37,296 nucleotides of DNA from an uncultured Clostridia bacterium (lineage in GTDB: Bacteria; Bacillota; Clostridia; Oscillospirales; Oscillospiraceae), in assembly GCA_937892865.1 (NCBI GenBank), contig CALBJG010000186.1:1-37296 (forward strand), written 5' to 3'. A program made the position numbers and the translations under genes. Below, one piece after another: positions 22,577-30,898 of this stretch; within the stretch, counting starts at the first letter, position 1; each line of letters starts with the position of its first letter. The notes under the pieces were generated by a model. The model did no database searches. It saw only the letters and a list, made by a program, of their open reading frames with translations, and was not told the origin of the DNA.

Positions 22577-22609
22577 AGTGCAACAATGCAAAAAGGAAGG
22601 AGAACAAAC

Positions 22610-23986
22610 ATGCTGGAACTTTCCAATAAAACCAATTTGCTGGAGCAGAAATCCTATCGGTATTCTCTCCAGGATGTAGCCGATCCCAATTTGATCCGGG
22701 ATGTGTATCCGGTGGGGGAGATCCCCAAGGTTTCCTTTAACCACCGCCGTGTGCCTATGAATATGCCCGAGGAGATATGGATCACCGATACCTCCTTGCG
22801 TGACGGTCAGCAATCTGTTGAGCCATATACCGCAGATCAGATCGTGAATATCTACAAATTGCTCAATAAGTTAGGCGGTCCTTACGGCATCATCCGGCAG
22901 ACGGAATTTTTCATTTACAGCAAGAAAGACCGGGAAGCCATTGAAAGATGTATGGCGCTGGACTTAAAATTCCCGGAGATCACCACCTGGATCCGGGCCA
23001 GCAAGGAAGACTTTAAACTGGTCAAAGATATGGGTATCCGGGAAACGGGTATTTTGGTCAGTTGCTCCGACTATCACATTTTCAAAAAAATGGGCAAGAC
23101 CCGCCAGCAGGCATTGGATTTCTATCTGGCAACGGTGAAAGACGCCTTTGCCGCCGGCATTATGCCCCGGTGTCACCTGGAGGATATTACCCGGGCAGAT
23201 TTCTACGGCTTTGTGGTGCCTTTTGTCAATGAACTGCAGAAACTTTCCCAGGAGGCGGGCATTCCCGTGAAGATCCGCGCCTGCGATACCATGGGCTACG
23301 GCGTACCCTACACCGAGGCGGCATTGCCCCGAAGCGTGGCGGGTATTATCTACGGTCTGCAGCACTATTCCGATGTTCCCAGCGAAATGCTGGAATGGCA
23401 CGGTCACAATGATTTCTATAAAGCCGTTGCCAACGCCTCCACTGCGTGGCTGTACGGCGCTTGCGCCGTTAACTGTTCACTGCTGGGCATCGGCGAGCGC
23501 ACCGGCAATATTCCTCTGGAAGCAATGGTCTTTGAGTACGCCTCTTTGCGCGGCTCTATGGACGGTATGGACCCCACGGTCATTACGGAAATTGCGGAGT
23601 ATTTCCAGAAGGATATGGGCTACGACATTCCGGATATGACCCCCTTTGCAGGCAGAAACTTCAATGTCACCCGGGCGGGTATCCACGCCGACGGTCTGAT
23701 GAAAGATCAGGAGATCTACAACATTTTTGATACGGAAAAGTTTTTGAAGCGTCCTCCCACGGTGCAGATCGGCAAAGCCTCCGGTCTGGCAGGCATTGCC
23801 TATTGGATCAACAGCAGTTACGGTCTTACCGGCGATGAGGCGGTCAACAAGCGGGATCCGCTGGTGGTTACGATGAAAGAATGGGTGGACAAAGAATACG
23901 AGGACGGCAGACAGACGATGCTGTCCAACCGGGAATTGGAATGTATGCTGGAGCGCCTTGCCCCCGGCAGATTCCCGATTCGATAA
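22610..23986 (+). CDS. Re-citrate synthase-like enzyme (2-isopropylmalate/homocitrate synthase family)
   Basis: The 458-residue protein belongs to the DRE-TIM acyltransferases. It has DTSLRDGQQS (D60, R64, D65: metal and catalytic residues), the metal ligands H264 and H266 in WHGHNDF, and LLGIGERTGN. It lacks the C-terminal leucine-regulatory domain of classic LeuA. The opening with DPNLIRDVYP-x-x-EIPK, together with the following aconitase and isocitrate dehydrogenase genes, points to citrate (Re)-synthase, which makes citrate from acetyl-CoA and oxaloacetate in some clostridia. Homocitrate or isopropylmalate synthesis is the alternative. ATG 22610 follows GGAAGGAG; the open frame reaches back to about 22505, but the promoter lies inside that part. 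Confidence 0.82.
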   Translation: MLELSNKTNLLEQKSYRYSLQDVADPNLIRDVYPVGEIPKVSFNHRRVPMNMPEEIWITDTSLRDGQQSVEPYTADQIVNIYKLLNKLGGPYGIIRQTEFFIYSKKDREAIERCMALDLKFPEITTWIRASKEDFKLVKDMGIRETGILVSCSDYHIFKKMGKTRQQALDFYLATVKDAFAAGIMPRCHLEDITRADFYGFVVPFVNELQKLSQEAGIPVKIRACDTMGYGVPYTEAALPRSVAGIIYGLQHYSDVPSEMLEWHGHNDFYKAVANASTAWLYGACAVNCSLLGIGERTGNIPLEAMVFEYASLRGSMDGMDPTVITEIAEYFQKDMGYDIPDMTPFAGRNFNVTRAGIHADGLMKDQEIYNIFDTEKFLKRPPTVQIGKASGLAGIAYWINSSYGLTGDEAVNKRDPLVVTMKEWVDKEYEDGRQTMLSNRELECMLERLAPGRFPIR

Positions 23987-23998
23987 GGAGGAAGAAAA

Positions 23999-24649
23999 AT
24001 GGCGTTTCGTTCAGAATCTTTGGCAGATCAGGTGTTTGCCAAACTGGAAAATGATATTGTGGTCGGTATCTACCCCCGGGGTGAGGTGCTGACGGAACTG
24101 AAACTGGCAGAGCAGTTGGGCGTCAGCCGCACACCCATCCGGGAGGCTTTGCGCCGGCTGGAGCAGGAACGGCTTATCGAGGACACCGGAAAAGGCTCTG
24201 TGGTCAGAGGTATCTCCTATGAAGATGTAATGGATATTATGGATATCCGTATTCGGGTGGAGGCGCTGGCGTCATACCACGCCACCAACAACTGCACACC
24301 GGAAGCCCTTTTTGAATTAAAGCACATTTTGGAACTCCAGGAGTTCTATGCCAATAAGCACGACGCAGAATATATGCGCAAGGAAGATGAAGACTTCCAC
24401 GATGCCATTTGCCGCCTTTGCGGTCGCAGTGTGATTGCCGATACATTGGGCCCGCTGCAGCGGAAAACCCGGCAGTACCGGAAGATCTCTGTGGAGAACC
24501 AAAGCCGCCAGCCCCAATCGGTGGAGGAGCACTGGGCGATCTATGAAGCCATCGCCGCAGGAGATGCAGATCTGGCAGCGGAACTGACTGCCAAGCATAT
24601 CACAAGAGCAAAAACAAGTATGATGGAGAGGGTGGAACAAAATGGGTAA
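23999..24649 (+). CDS. GntR family regulator, FCD (FadR-type) branch
   Basis: The 216-residue protein has an N-terminal winged helix (about 8-70) with the GntR signature LGVSRTPIREALRRLEQERLIE. The helical FCD effector domain (about 78-210) carries acidic and His residues (EDEDFHDAI, EEHWAIYEAI, KHITRA) that bind a metal and often a carboxylic acid in this branch. It sits 12 nt after the citrate synthase gene with GGAGG in front and overlaps the aconitase start by 8 nt. It probably controls its own operon through the palindrome at 22565-22576. A TCA acid such as citrate is a reasonable but unproven effector. Confidence 0.9.
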   Translation: MAFRSESLADQVFAKLENDIVVGIYPRGEVLTELKLAEQLGVSRTPIREALRRLEQERLIEDTGKGSVVRGISYEDVMDIMDIRIRVEALASYHATNNCTPEALFELKHILELQEFYANKHDAEYMRKEDEDFHDAICRLCGRSVIADTLGPLQRKTRQYRKISVENQSRQPQSVEEHWAIYEAIAAGDADLAAELTAKHITRAKTSMMERVEQNG

Positions 24650-26570
24650 GACCATTGCGCAAAAGATCATCGCTGCCCATTTGGTATCCGGCGATATGAC
24701 ACCCGGCAGTGAGATCTCTTTGAGAATCGATCAGACACTGACCCAGGATGCCACCGGTACGATGGCATATCTGGAATTTGAAACCATGGGTATCCCCCGG
24801 GTAAAAACAGAGTTGAGCGTTGCCTATGTAGACCACAACACCCTCCAGTCCGGCTTTGAAAATGCCGATGACCACCGTTACTTACAGACCGTTGCGGCAA
24901 AACACGGCGTATATTTTTCCCGTCCCGGCAACGGTATCTGCCATCAGGTCCACTTGGAGCGATTTGGAAAGCCGGGCAAGACCCTCATCGGCTCTGACAG
25001 CCACACCCCCACCGGCGGCGGTATCGGCATGCTGGCCTTCGGTGCAGGCGGTCTGGACGTGGCTGTGGCCATGGGCGGCGGCGCTTACTACATCACCATG
25101 CCCAAGATGTTCAAGGTGAACCTGACCGGTAAGCTCAGACCCTATGTCACGGCCAAGGACGTGTCCCTGGAACTGCTGCGGATTTTGTCCGTTAAGGGTG
25201 GTGTAGGCGCCATTGTGGAATGGGGCGGCCCCGGTGTGGCAACCCTGTCTGTTCCTGAACGCGGCACCATCACCAACATGGGCACCGAATTGGGTGCCAC
25301 CACCTCCATCTTCCCCTCCGATGAGATCACCCGGGAATTCCTAAAGGCTCAGGGCAGAGAAGCCGATTATATTCCTCTGGCTTCTGATCCCGATGCAGAA
25401 TATGACCGGGTCATCGACATCGACCTGTCGCGGCTTCAGCCCATGATCGCCTGCCCCCACAGCCCCGATAATGTGGTGGAGGTGGCAAGCCTGAAGGACG
25501 TGAAGGTTGACCAGGTCTGTATCGGCTCCTGCACCAACTCTTCTCTGTACGACATGCTGAAGGTTGCTGCCATGCTGAAGGGCAAGACCATCCATCCTTC
25601 CGTGTCTCTGTCTGTTTCTCCCGGTTCCCGGCAGGTTCTGACCATGCTCAGCAACTGCGGTGCTCTGGCTGACATTCTGGCCTCCGGTGCCCGTGTCCTG
25701 GAATGTGCCTGCGGCCCCTGCATCGGCATGGGCTTCAGCCCCAATTCCGGCGGTGTCAGCTTAAGAACCTTCAACCGCAACTTCCTGGGCCGTTCCGGAA
25801 CCAAGGACGGTCAGGTTTATCTGGTCTCTCCCGAGACTGCCGTGGCAGCCGCCCTTACCGGCTATATCACCGATCCCACCACCTTCACCGAGCCTCTGGA
25901 GGTCACCATGCCCGACAGCTTCCTGGTGAACGACTCCGCCGTTCTGCCTCCCGTTCCCGTGGAAGAGGCTGACAAGGCGGTCGTCCTCCGCGGCCCCAAC
26001 ATCAAGGAGTTCCCCAAGTCCAAGGCCTTCTCCGACGAGTTGACTGCACAGCTGGTGCTGAAGGTTGGCGACAACATCACCACCGACCACATCATGCCTG
26101 CCGGTGCCAAGATCCTGCCTTACCGCTCCAACATTCCCTTCCTCAGCAAGTTCTGCTTCGAGGTCTGCGATCCCACCTTTGCCGAGCGCGCCAAGGCGGC
26201 CGGTGACGGAATCATCGTGGGTGGCAGCAACTACGGCCAGGGTTCTTCCAGAGAGCATGCTGCGCTGGTTCCCATGTACTTAGGTGTCCGCTGCGTCATC
26301 GCTAAGTCCTTCGCCAGAATCCACGTGGCAAACCTGATCAATGCGGGCATCCTGCCTGTGGCCTTCGCAAATCCTGAGGACTACGATCAGCTGAACCAGG
26401 ATGCATCCCTGACCATTTCCAATATTGTCAAGGGCATGGAAGAAGGCAAGCTGACCGTTACCGATGAAAACGGTTTTGCATTCGACGTTGTCTGCAATCT
26501 GACGGAGCGTCAGAGAGCCATTCTGCTGGCCGGCGGCCTGCTGAACTACACCAAGGAGGGTGGACTGTAA
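24642..26570 (+). CDS. Aconitate hydratase
   Basis: The 642-residue enzyme converts citrate to isocitrate through a 4Fe-4S cluster. The three cluster ligands are C297 in GSCTNSS and C357 and C360 in CACGPCIG. GSDSHTPTGGG (118-127) and GGSNYGQGSSREHA (the swivel-domain substrate loop) are also present. The length fits the shorter, mitochondrial-type/AcnX-free branch rather than the 900-residue AcnA. It overlaps the GntR gene by 8 nt, and the isocitrate dehydrogenase follows with no gap. Codon use changes strongly within this gene: in my hand count TTG/TTA serve 5 of 8 Leu before codon 113 and 5 of 51 after it. Confidence 0.93.
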   Translation: MGKTIAQKIIAAHLVSGDMTPGSEISLRIDQTLTQDATGTMAYLEFETMGIPRVKTELSVAYVDHNTLQSGFENADDHRYLQTVAAKHGVYFSRPGNGICHQVHLERFGKPGKTLIGSDSHTPTGGGIGMLAFGAGGLDVAVAMGGGAYYITMPKMFKVNLTGKLRPYVTAKDVSLELLRILSVKGGVGAIVEWGGPGVATLSVPERGTITNMGTELGATTSIFPSDEITREFLKAQGREADYIPLASDPDAEYDRVIDIDLSRLQPMIACPHSPDNVVEVASLKDVKVDQVCIGSCTNSSLYDMLKVAAMLKGKTIHPSVSLSVSPGSRQVLTMLSNCGALADILASGARVLECACGPCIGMGFSPNSGGVSLRTFNRNFLGRSGTKDGQVYLVSPETAVAAALTGYITDPTTFTEPLEVTMPDSFLVNDSAVLPPVPVEEADKAVVLRGPNIKEFPKSKAFSDELTAQLVLKVGDNITTDHIMPAGAKILPYRSNIPFLSKFCFEVCDPTFAERAKAAGDGIIVGGSNYGQGSSREHAALVPMYLGVRCVIAKSFARIHVANLINAGILPVAFANPEDYDQLNQDASLTISNIVKGMEEGKLTVTDENGFAFDVVCNLTERQRAILLAGGLLNYTKEGGL

Positions 26571-27683
26571 ATGTTTGAAGTAACCAAGGCCTGCGGCGCC
26601 TTTATGAAGCTGCTGGAAGAGCAGATGGACCGTATTGCAGGCATGAAGGACGAAAAAACTGATTTTACCACGAAAGAGCAAGTCATCATTGGCATCATCG
26701 ACGGCGACGGTATCGGCCCCATCATTACCAAGCAGGCATCCCGGGTGCTGGAGAAGCTGCTGTCCGATGAAATCGCAGCAGGCAGCATCAAGCTGCAGTA
26801 CATCGAGGGCCTGACCATTGAAAACCGGGAAAAGTGCGGAAAGGCCATTCCCGATGATATTCTGGCCCAGATCAAGAAGTGCGATGTGCTGCTGAAGGGT
26901 CCCACCACCACGCCCCACGGCGGTACCATGGAGTCTGCTAACGTGACCATGCGCCGGGAACTGGACCTTTATGCCAACTGCCGTCCCGTCTCCATCCCCG
27001 AAAAGAACATCGACTGGATGTTCTTCCGGGAGAATACCGAGGGTGAGTACGTCCTGGGCAGCCGGGGCATTGAACTGCCCGGCATGGCTGTGGACTTTAA
27101 GATCACCACCGACAAGGGTACCCGCCGCATTGCCCGGGCAGCCTTTGATTATGCCCGCAACAACGGCAAGAAGCATGTTTCCATCGTTACCAAGGCCAAC
27201 ATCATGAAGAAGACCGACGGCAAGTTCACAGCCATCGCCCATGAGGTTGCCAAGGATTATCCCGAGATCGAAGTGGAAGATTACTACATCGACATTATGA
27301 CCGCCAACCTGCTGAAGGAGCCGCTCCGGGAGAAGTTCCAGGTTGTCCTGCTGCCTAACCTCTACGGCGACATCATCACCGACGAGGCTGCCCAGATTCA
27401 GGGCGGCGTGGGTACCGCAGGCAGCTCCAACATCGGCGACAAGTACGCCATGTTTGAAGCCATTCACGGCTCCGCACCCCGCATGATCGAGCGCGGTATG
27501 GGCGAGTATGCCAACCCTGCTTCCATCATCAAGGCTGCCGCCATGCTGCTGCGGCACATCTGCCGTGCAGAGGCTGCTGAGAAACTGGAGAAGGCCCTGG
27601 ATGAGTGCACCGTGGAAGTCAAGTCCGACGGCAGTGCAGCTACCGCAGCGGAGTATGCTGACGCACTGATGCAGCTGCTGTAA
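26571..27683 (+). CDS. Isocitrate dehydrogenase (isocitrate/isopropylmalate dehydrogenase family)
   Basis: The 370-residue protein oxidises isocitrate to 2-oxoglutarate. Visible features are IGIIDGDGIGP (43-53), the substrate loop with R-x-x-L-D-L-Y-A-N-x-R-P (around 128-139), FFRENTEGEY, the metal and catalytic region NLYGDIITDEAAQ, and EAIHGSAP and NPA near the cofactor site. A leader of about 38 residues precedes the usual family start. NAD or NADP use is not decided here. The ATG directly follows the aconitase stop, so the genes are coupled. With citrate synthase and aconitase it completes the route from oxaloacetate to 2-oxoglutarate, needed for glutamate. Confidence 0.9.
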   Translation: MFEVTKACGAFMKLLEEQMDRIAGMKDEKTDFTTKEQVIIGIIDGDGIGPIITKQASRVLEKLLSDEIAAGSIKLQYIEGLTIENREKCGKAIPDDILAQIKKCDVLLKGPTTTPHGGTMESANVTMRRELDLYANCRPVSIPEKNIDWMFFRENTEGEYVLGSRGIELPGMAVDFKITTDKGTRRIARAAFDYARNNGKKHVSIVTKANIMKKTDGKFTAIAHEVAKDYPEIEVEDYYIDIMTANLLKEPLREKFQVVLLPNLYGDIITDEAAQIQGGVGTAGSSNIGDKYAMFEAIHGSAPRMIERGMGEYANPASIIKAAAMLLRHICRAEAAEKLEKALDECTVEVKSDGSAATAAEYADALMQLL

Positions 27684-27691
27684 CATACAAG

Positions 27692-27729
27692 AAAAAGCAC
27701 CCTATTTTGGAAGAAATAGGGTGCTTTTT
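27692..27729 (+). terminator. Terminator of the TCA operon
   Basis: AAAAGCACCCTATTT and AAATAGGGTGCTTTTT pair around TGGAAG, with a T-run. Confidence 0.92.
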
Positions 27730-27730
27730 G

Positions 27731-27759
27731 TTGCGTATGGATTCCAGCTGTGGTAAACT
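27731..27759 (+). promoter_or_regulatory. Promoter of the first MFS gene
   Basis: TTGCGT (27731-27736), 17 nt, TAAACT (27754-27759), right behind the terminator. Confidence 0.5.
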
Positions 27760-27776
27760 GATGCCGAAAGGCTGGT

Positions 27777-28946
27777 ATGCTTATGAAAAAATCACTGACG
27801 TTCCATTATACCTTCCATCAGATGGCCTACTGGGCCACTGCTGCAGGTGTTGTGAGTTTTGCCACCGCATTTCTGCTGCAGAAGGGCTTTCCTGCCGCTA
27901 CGGTGGGTATGCTGCTGGCATCCGGCAACCTGCTGTCCTGCACCTTTCAGCCGATTCTGGCGCATCTGGCAGACCGCACCGGCGGCAATGCGCTGAAATG
28001 GCTGACGACAGGATTGACTCTGCTTTGCGCTGCCTGCTTTGCGGCCGTCCAGCTGCTGCATCTGAGGCCAATGGCGTTCGGACTGCTGTATCTGCTGGGC
28101 GTCTTCTCCTTTGATACCATGAACCCCCTGATGAACGCCCTGAATGTGTCCTATACCATGGGCGGCTACAGCATCAACTATGGTCTCAGCCGTGGCCTGG
28201 GATCTCTGGCCTATGCCTTTGCGGCACTGGGGATCGGCAAGGTGATGGCCGCGCTTGGAGCGGACTGGATGATCTGGATTTCTCTGGGACTGCTGGCAGT
28301 GAATACCGCCATGGCAGTATCCTATCCCAGCCTGGTGACCACCGTCAGCGGAGAGAAAAAGGCAACCGACTGCTGCTCCATTCCCGTGTTTTTCCGCCGG
28401 TACAGGTGGTACTGCGTCTCCCTGCTGGGTGTGATGCTGCTGGGCATGTTCCATGCCATGACGGAGAACTACCTGATTGAGATCGTCACCCCCCTGGGAG
28501 GCGACAGCGGAACGGTAGGCGTAGCCCTGTTTATTGCCACAGCCATTGAAGCGGTGGTCCTGGTGTACTTTGACAAAATCCGGAGCAAAATCTCCGACAA
28601 CTGGCTGCTGAAAATTGCAGGTATCAGCTTTGTACTGAAATCCCTGCTGTTCCTGGCGGCATCCAGTGTCACGACCATTTACATCATACAGCTGCTGCAG
28701 GCTACCTCCTATACTCTCCTGTCTCCGACGGAGATGTACTACGCCAACAACAAAATCCGTCCTGCGGACATGGTAAAGGGGCAGGCGTTTATCACTGCCT
28801 CCTATACTATGGGCTGCGCGGCGGGTAATTTTACCGGCGGCCAGCTGCTGTCCGCCTTCGGCATCCGGACCCTGCTGATGGCAGGTGTGGCCATGGCAGC
28901 AGCAGGTACAGTGGTATTCTTCCTGACGGTAGACAAAAAAGACTGA
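27777..28946 (+). CDS. MFS transporter
   Basis: The 389-residue membrane protein has about twelve hydrophobic helices in the MFS layout. The loop between helices 2 and 3 is LAHLADRTGGNALKW, the family G-x-x-x-D-R-x-G motif in diverged form. The overall look is closest to the MFS_1_like (sugar or nucleoside symporter) group, for example the NYGLSRGLGSLAYAF helix. AAAGG lies 5 nt before ATG 27777; ATG 27783 is the other possible start. Substrate and direction of transport are unknown. A REP-like hairpin follows the gene. Confidence 0.85.
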   Translation: MLMKKSLTFHYTFHQMAYWATAAGVVSFATAFLLQKGFPAATVGMLLASGNLLSCTFQPILAHLADRTGGNALKWLTTGLTLLCAACFAAVQLLHLRPMAFGLLYLLGVFSFDTMNPLMNALNVSYTMGGYSINYGLSRGLGSLAYAFAALGIGKVMAALGADWMIWISLGLLAVNTAMAVSYPSLVTTVSGEKKATDCCSIPVFFRRYRWYCVSLLGVMLLGMFHAMTENYLIEIVTPLGGDSGTVGVALFIATAIEAVVLVYFDKIRSKISDNWLLKIAGISFVLKSLLFLAASSVTTIYIIQLLQATSYTLLSPTEMYYANNKIRPADMVKGQAFITASYTMGCAAGNFTGGQLLSAFGIRTLLMAGVAMAAAGTVVFFLTVDKKD

Positions 28947-28960
28947 TTTACAGAATTATT

Positions 28961-28981
28961 GGGGCGAGCAATGCTCGCCCC
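28961..28981. repeat. GC-rich intergenic palindrome
   Basis: GGGGCGAGCA and TGCTCGCCCC pair across a single base. This looks like the short repeat palindromes scattered between genes in many Oscillospirales genomes, and it may also stop transcription of the converging genes. Confidence 0.6.
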
Positions 28982-29011
28982 TGCATGATTATGGAGAGTT
29001 TTGTGACACTT

Positions 29012-29743
29012 TTAGTCCAGCAGTACCGTATCCAGCACATCGTCGTCTCCGGTGAGCTGTTCCATAATGCCGTCTCTCAGCCGGTAGGCCTTGCCGCAGA
29101 GCAGCAGACCGTCTTCGTCCTGGAAGAAGTAGCTGTTGTCCGGCACTGCGAAAAATTCATGCCCCATGCTGTCGGGGTAGGTAACATCCTCATACAGCCG
29201 CCTGCCGTCCAGATAAGCATCCTTAACCTTCTGGTAGTGGGGAAGAATGCTGACAGGCGTCAGACCCAGGCCGGGAGCAAACCGGCGAAATTCCGGAACG
29301 GATTCCCCCGGTTCCTCAGGCTGCATGTAGACAGTACCTGCCATATTCATACTGCCTGCGCTGATACCCATAACGGTGCCCTGGAAATTGTGAAGGATGT
29401 GCCGCAGCCGGATTTTTCGGAAGAAGGCATTCTGGGTGGGCACGTGGCCGCCGCAGAGCACCACGAAATCGCAGTGAGCGATCATGCCGTAGGCCCGGTG
29501 AACAGAGGTGCCGTCCAGAACCTGATAACCGCTGAAGGCGATGCCGGCTTCCGCAAAAGCGGCGGTGGTGATGGCGGCAAACTGGCAGGTGCCTGCATGA
29601 TCTTTGGGATCGGAAGCCACGAAGACCACGTTGGGATTGGCGGGAAGACATCCCCGGATCCGGTCGAGAAAGCCGTTGGCGTTGCTTAAGGTTGCCGGGG
29701 CCACTCCGTCAAGAAAGGGGGAACTGGTAACGAACAAAGTCAT
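29012..29743 (-). CDS. Peptidase S51 / type 1 glutamine amidotransferase-like protein
   Basis: The 243-residue protein has the S51 fold. The nucleophile Ser is in MGISAGSMNMA near residue 120, and LCGGHVPTQNAFF precedes it, as in cyanophycinase- and dipeptidase E-like enzymes. Such enzymes cut short Asp-containing peptides. The start is ATG 29743 with GAGG 7 nt upstream; an in-frame extension to 29779 runs into the GC-rich repeat and lacks a ribosome site. It lies after the pseudouridine synthase gene on the same strand, with a palindrome in between. Confidence 0.85.
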   Translation of the reverse strand: MTLFVTSSPFLDGVAPATLSNANGFLDRIRGCLPANPNVVFVASDPKDHAGTCQFAAITTAAFAEAGIAFSGYQVLDGTSVHRAYGMIAHCDFVVLCGGHVPTQNAFFRKIRLRHILHNFQGTVMGISAGSMNMAGTVYMQPEEPGESVPEFRRFAPGLGLTPVSILPHYQKVKDAYLDGRRLYEDVTYPDSMGHEFFAVPDNSYFFQDEDGLLLCGKAYRLRDGIMEQLTGDDDVLDTVLLD

Positions 29744-29768
29744 AAAATTACCTCGCAAAATACGGTAG

Positions 29769-29789
29769 GGGAGGGGCACTGCCCCTCCC
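29769..29789. repeat. GC-rich intergenic palindrome
   Basis: GGGAGGGGC and GCCCCTCCC pair around ACT, in the 55-nt gap between the S51 and pseudouridine synthase genes. It is similar in style, not in sequence, to the one at 28961. Confidence 0.6.
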
Positions 29790-29798
29790 GCGTGTTGG

Positions 29799-30764
29799 TT
29801 AAATTTTGGTGCCGGGGAAATATTCCTCTACGAAATCCACCTTGTCCACCTGAAAACTCTTGCCGTTCAGATGTTCCAGAGAACCGGCTTCTGTGGAGAA
29901 GGTGAAGGTCAGCTTGTAAGAATACAGTGCCTGGTAATTCCGGTCAAACCGCTTGTCCAGCTTGCCGTATTTGCCGTCACCCAGAAGAGGATGACCTGAA
30001 TGGGCAAACTGGGCACGGATCTGGTGGGTCCGTCCGGTGATCAGCTCACATTCTACCAGGGAAAGACCGTTTCGGGAAACCAGGGTCTTATAGTTGGTCT
30101 GGCAGGACTTGCTGCCTGCCTGGGGGGTGTCGGTGACAAATACCCGGTTTTTCTTGGCATCCTTGAAGAGATAACCCTTCAGACTGCCGTCCTTGGGCTT
30201 GGGCGTGCCCTCCACAATGGCTAAGTAACGTTTGTCCAGCTCCCGGTCCTTGATTTTCTGATTCATGACCCGGAGGGCCTCTGCGGTTTTGGCGGCGATA
30301 ACGATGCCGCCGGTGTTCCGGTCGATCCGGTTGCAGAGGGCAGGCGTAAAGGCATTTTCCTCCCGAGGCCGCCATTCTCTTTTTTGGTACAGATAGGACT
30401 GGATGTGGTCAATGAGGGTTCTGCCGTATTCTGCGCCGTCGTGGGGATGGACCGCGAGACCTGGACGTTTGTCCACCAGCAGAATGTGTTCATCTTCATA
30501 GACGATGTTCAGCTTGGGATTTGCTACCGTCAGATAGGCATTGTCCTCACGGGGTTTGTCAAAAAATTCGTCGTTGATATAAAGCTGCAGCACATCTCCC
30601 GCATTCAGCCGGGTGTCCCGGTCGATGCGTTTGCCATTGCATTTGATCCGCTTCAGGCGGATATATTTCTGGGCCAGAGAGGCGGGCAGCAGGGGAACCG
30701 CCTTGGCAAGAAATCGGTCCAGCCGCTGGCCTGCGTCGTTGGGACCAATGGTAAATTCTTTCAT
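29799..30764 (-). CDS. RluA-family pseudouridine synthase
   Basis: The 321-residue protein has an N-terminal S4-like RNA-binding segment (QRLDRFLAK, RLKRIKCNGKRI) and the RluA catalytic domain. The catalytic Asp lies in CNRIDRNTGG near residue 150. GRTHQIRAQFAHSGHPLLGD is the conserved motif III. RluC/RluD-type enzymes modify uridines of 23S rRNA; the exact target is not decided. ATG 30764 has GGAGG 5 nt upstream. The open frame continues to 30833 but enters a repeat without a ribosome site. Confidence 0.9.
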   Translation of the reverse strand: MKEFTIGPNDAGQRLDRFLAKAVPLLPASLAQKYIRLKRIKCNGKRIDRDTRLNAGDVLQLYINDEFFDKPREDNAYLTVANPKLNIVYEDEHILLVDKRPGLAVHPHDGAEYGRTLIDHIQSYLYQKREWRPREENAFTPALCNRIDRNTGGIVIAAKTAEALRVMNQKIKDRELDKRYLAIVEGTPKPKDGSLKGYLFKDAKKNRVFVTDTPQAGSKSCQTNYKTLVSRNGLSLVECELITGRTHQIRAQFAHSGHPLLGDGKYGKLDKRFDRNYQALYSYKLTFTFSTEAGSLEHLNGKSFQVDKVDFVEEYFPGTKI

Positions 30765-30791
30765 AAAACCTCCGAATGCATCGAAAACAAG

Positions 30792-30888
30792 GTCATTGCG
30801 AACCAGTCCGCAGACTGGTGTGGGAATCTCCATCAGAGGTCAGAAATGTTGGAGGGGATTGCCACGTCGCGTTGCTCCTCGCAATGAC
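30792..30888. repeat. REP/MITE-like element with terminal inverted repeats
   Basis: GTCATTGCGA (30792-30801) and TCGCAATGAC (30879-30888) are perfect terminal inverted repeats of a 97-bp element. Inside is a hairpin ACCAGTC-CGCA-GACTGGT (30802-30819) and a GGGGATTGCCACG segment. Elements with this GTCATTGCGA end are widespread in clostridial and other bacterial genomes. It fills the gap between hprK and the pseudouridine synthase gene. Confidence 0.8.
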
Positions 30889-30898
30889 AGCACGGCCG

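Noticed and set aside
22505..22609. N-terminal extension of the Re-citrate synthase gene
   Set aside because: The perfect -35/-10 promoter and operator (22539-22576) lie inside this part, and a good ribosome site precedes ATG 22610.
26280..27686. Long open frame (468 codons) on the minus strand
   Set aside because: Antisense to aconitase and isocitrate dehydrogenase, which have clear catalytic motifs; low-complexity Gly/His/Leu-rich translation.
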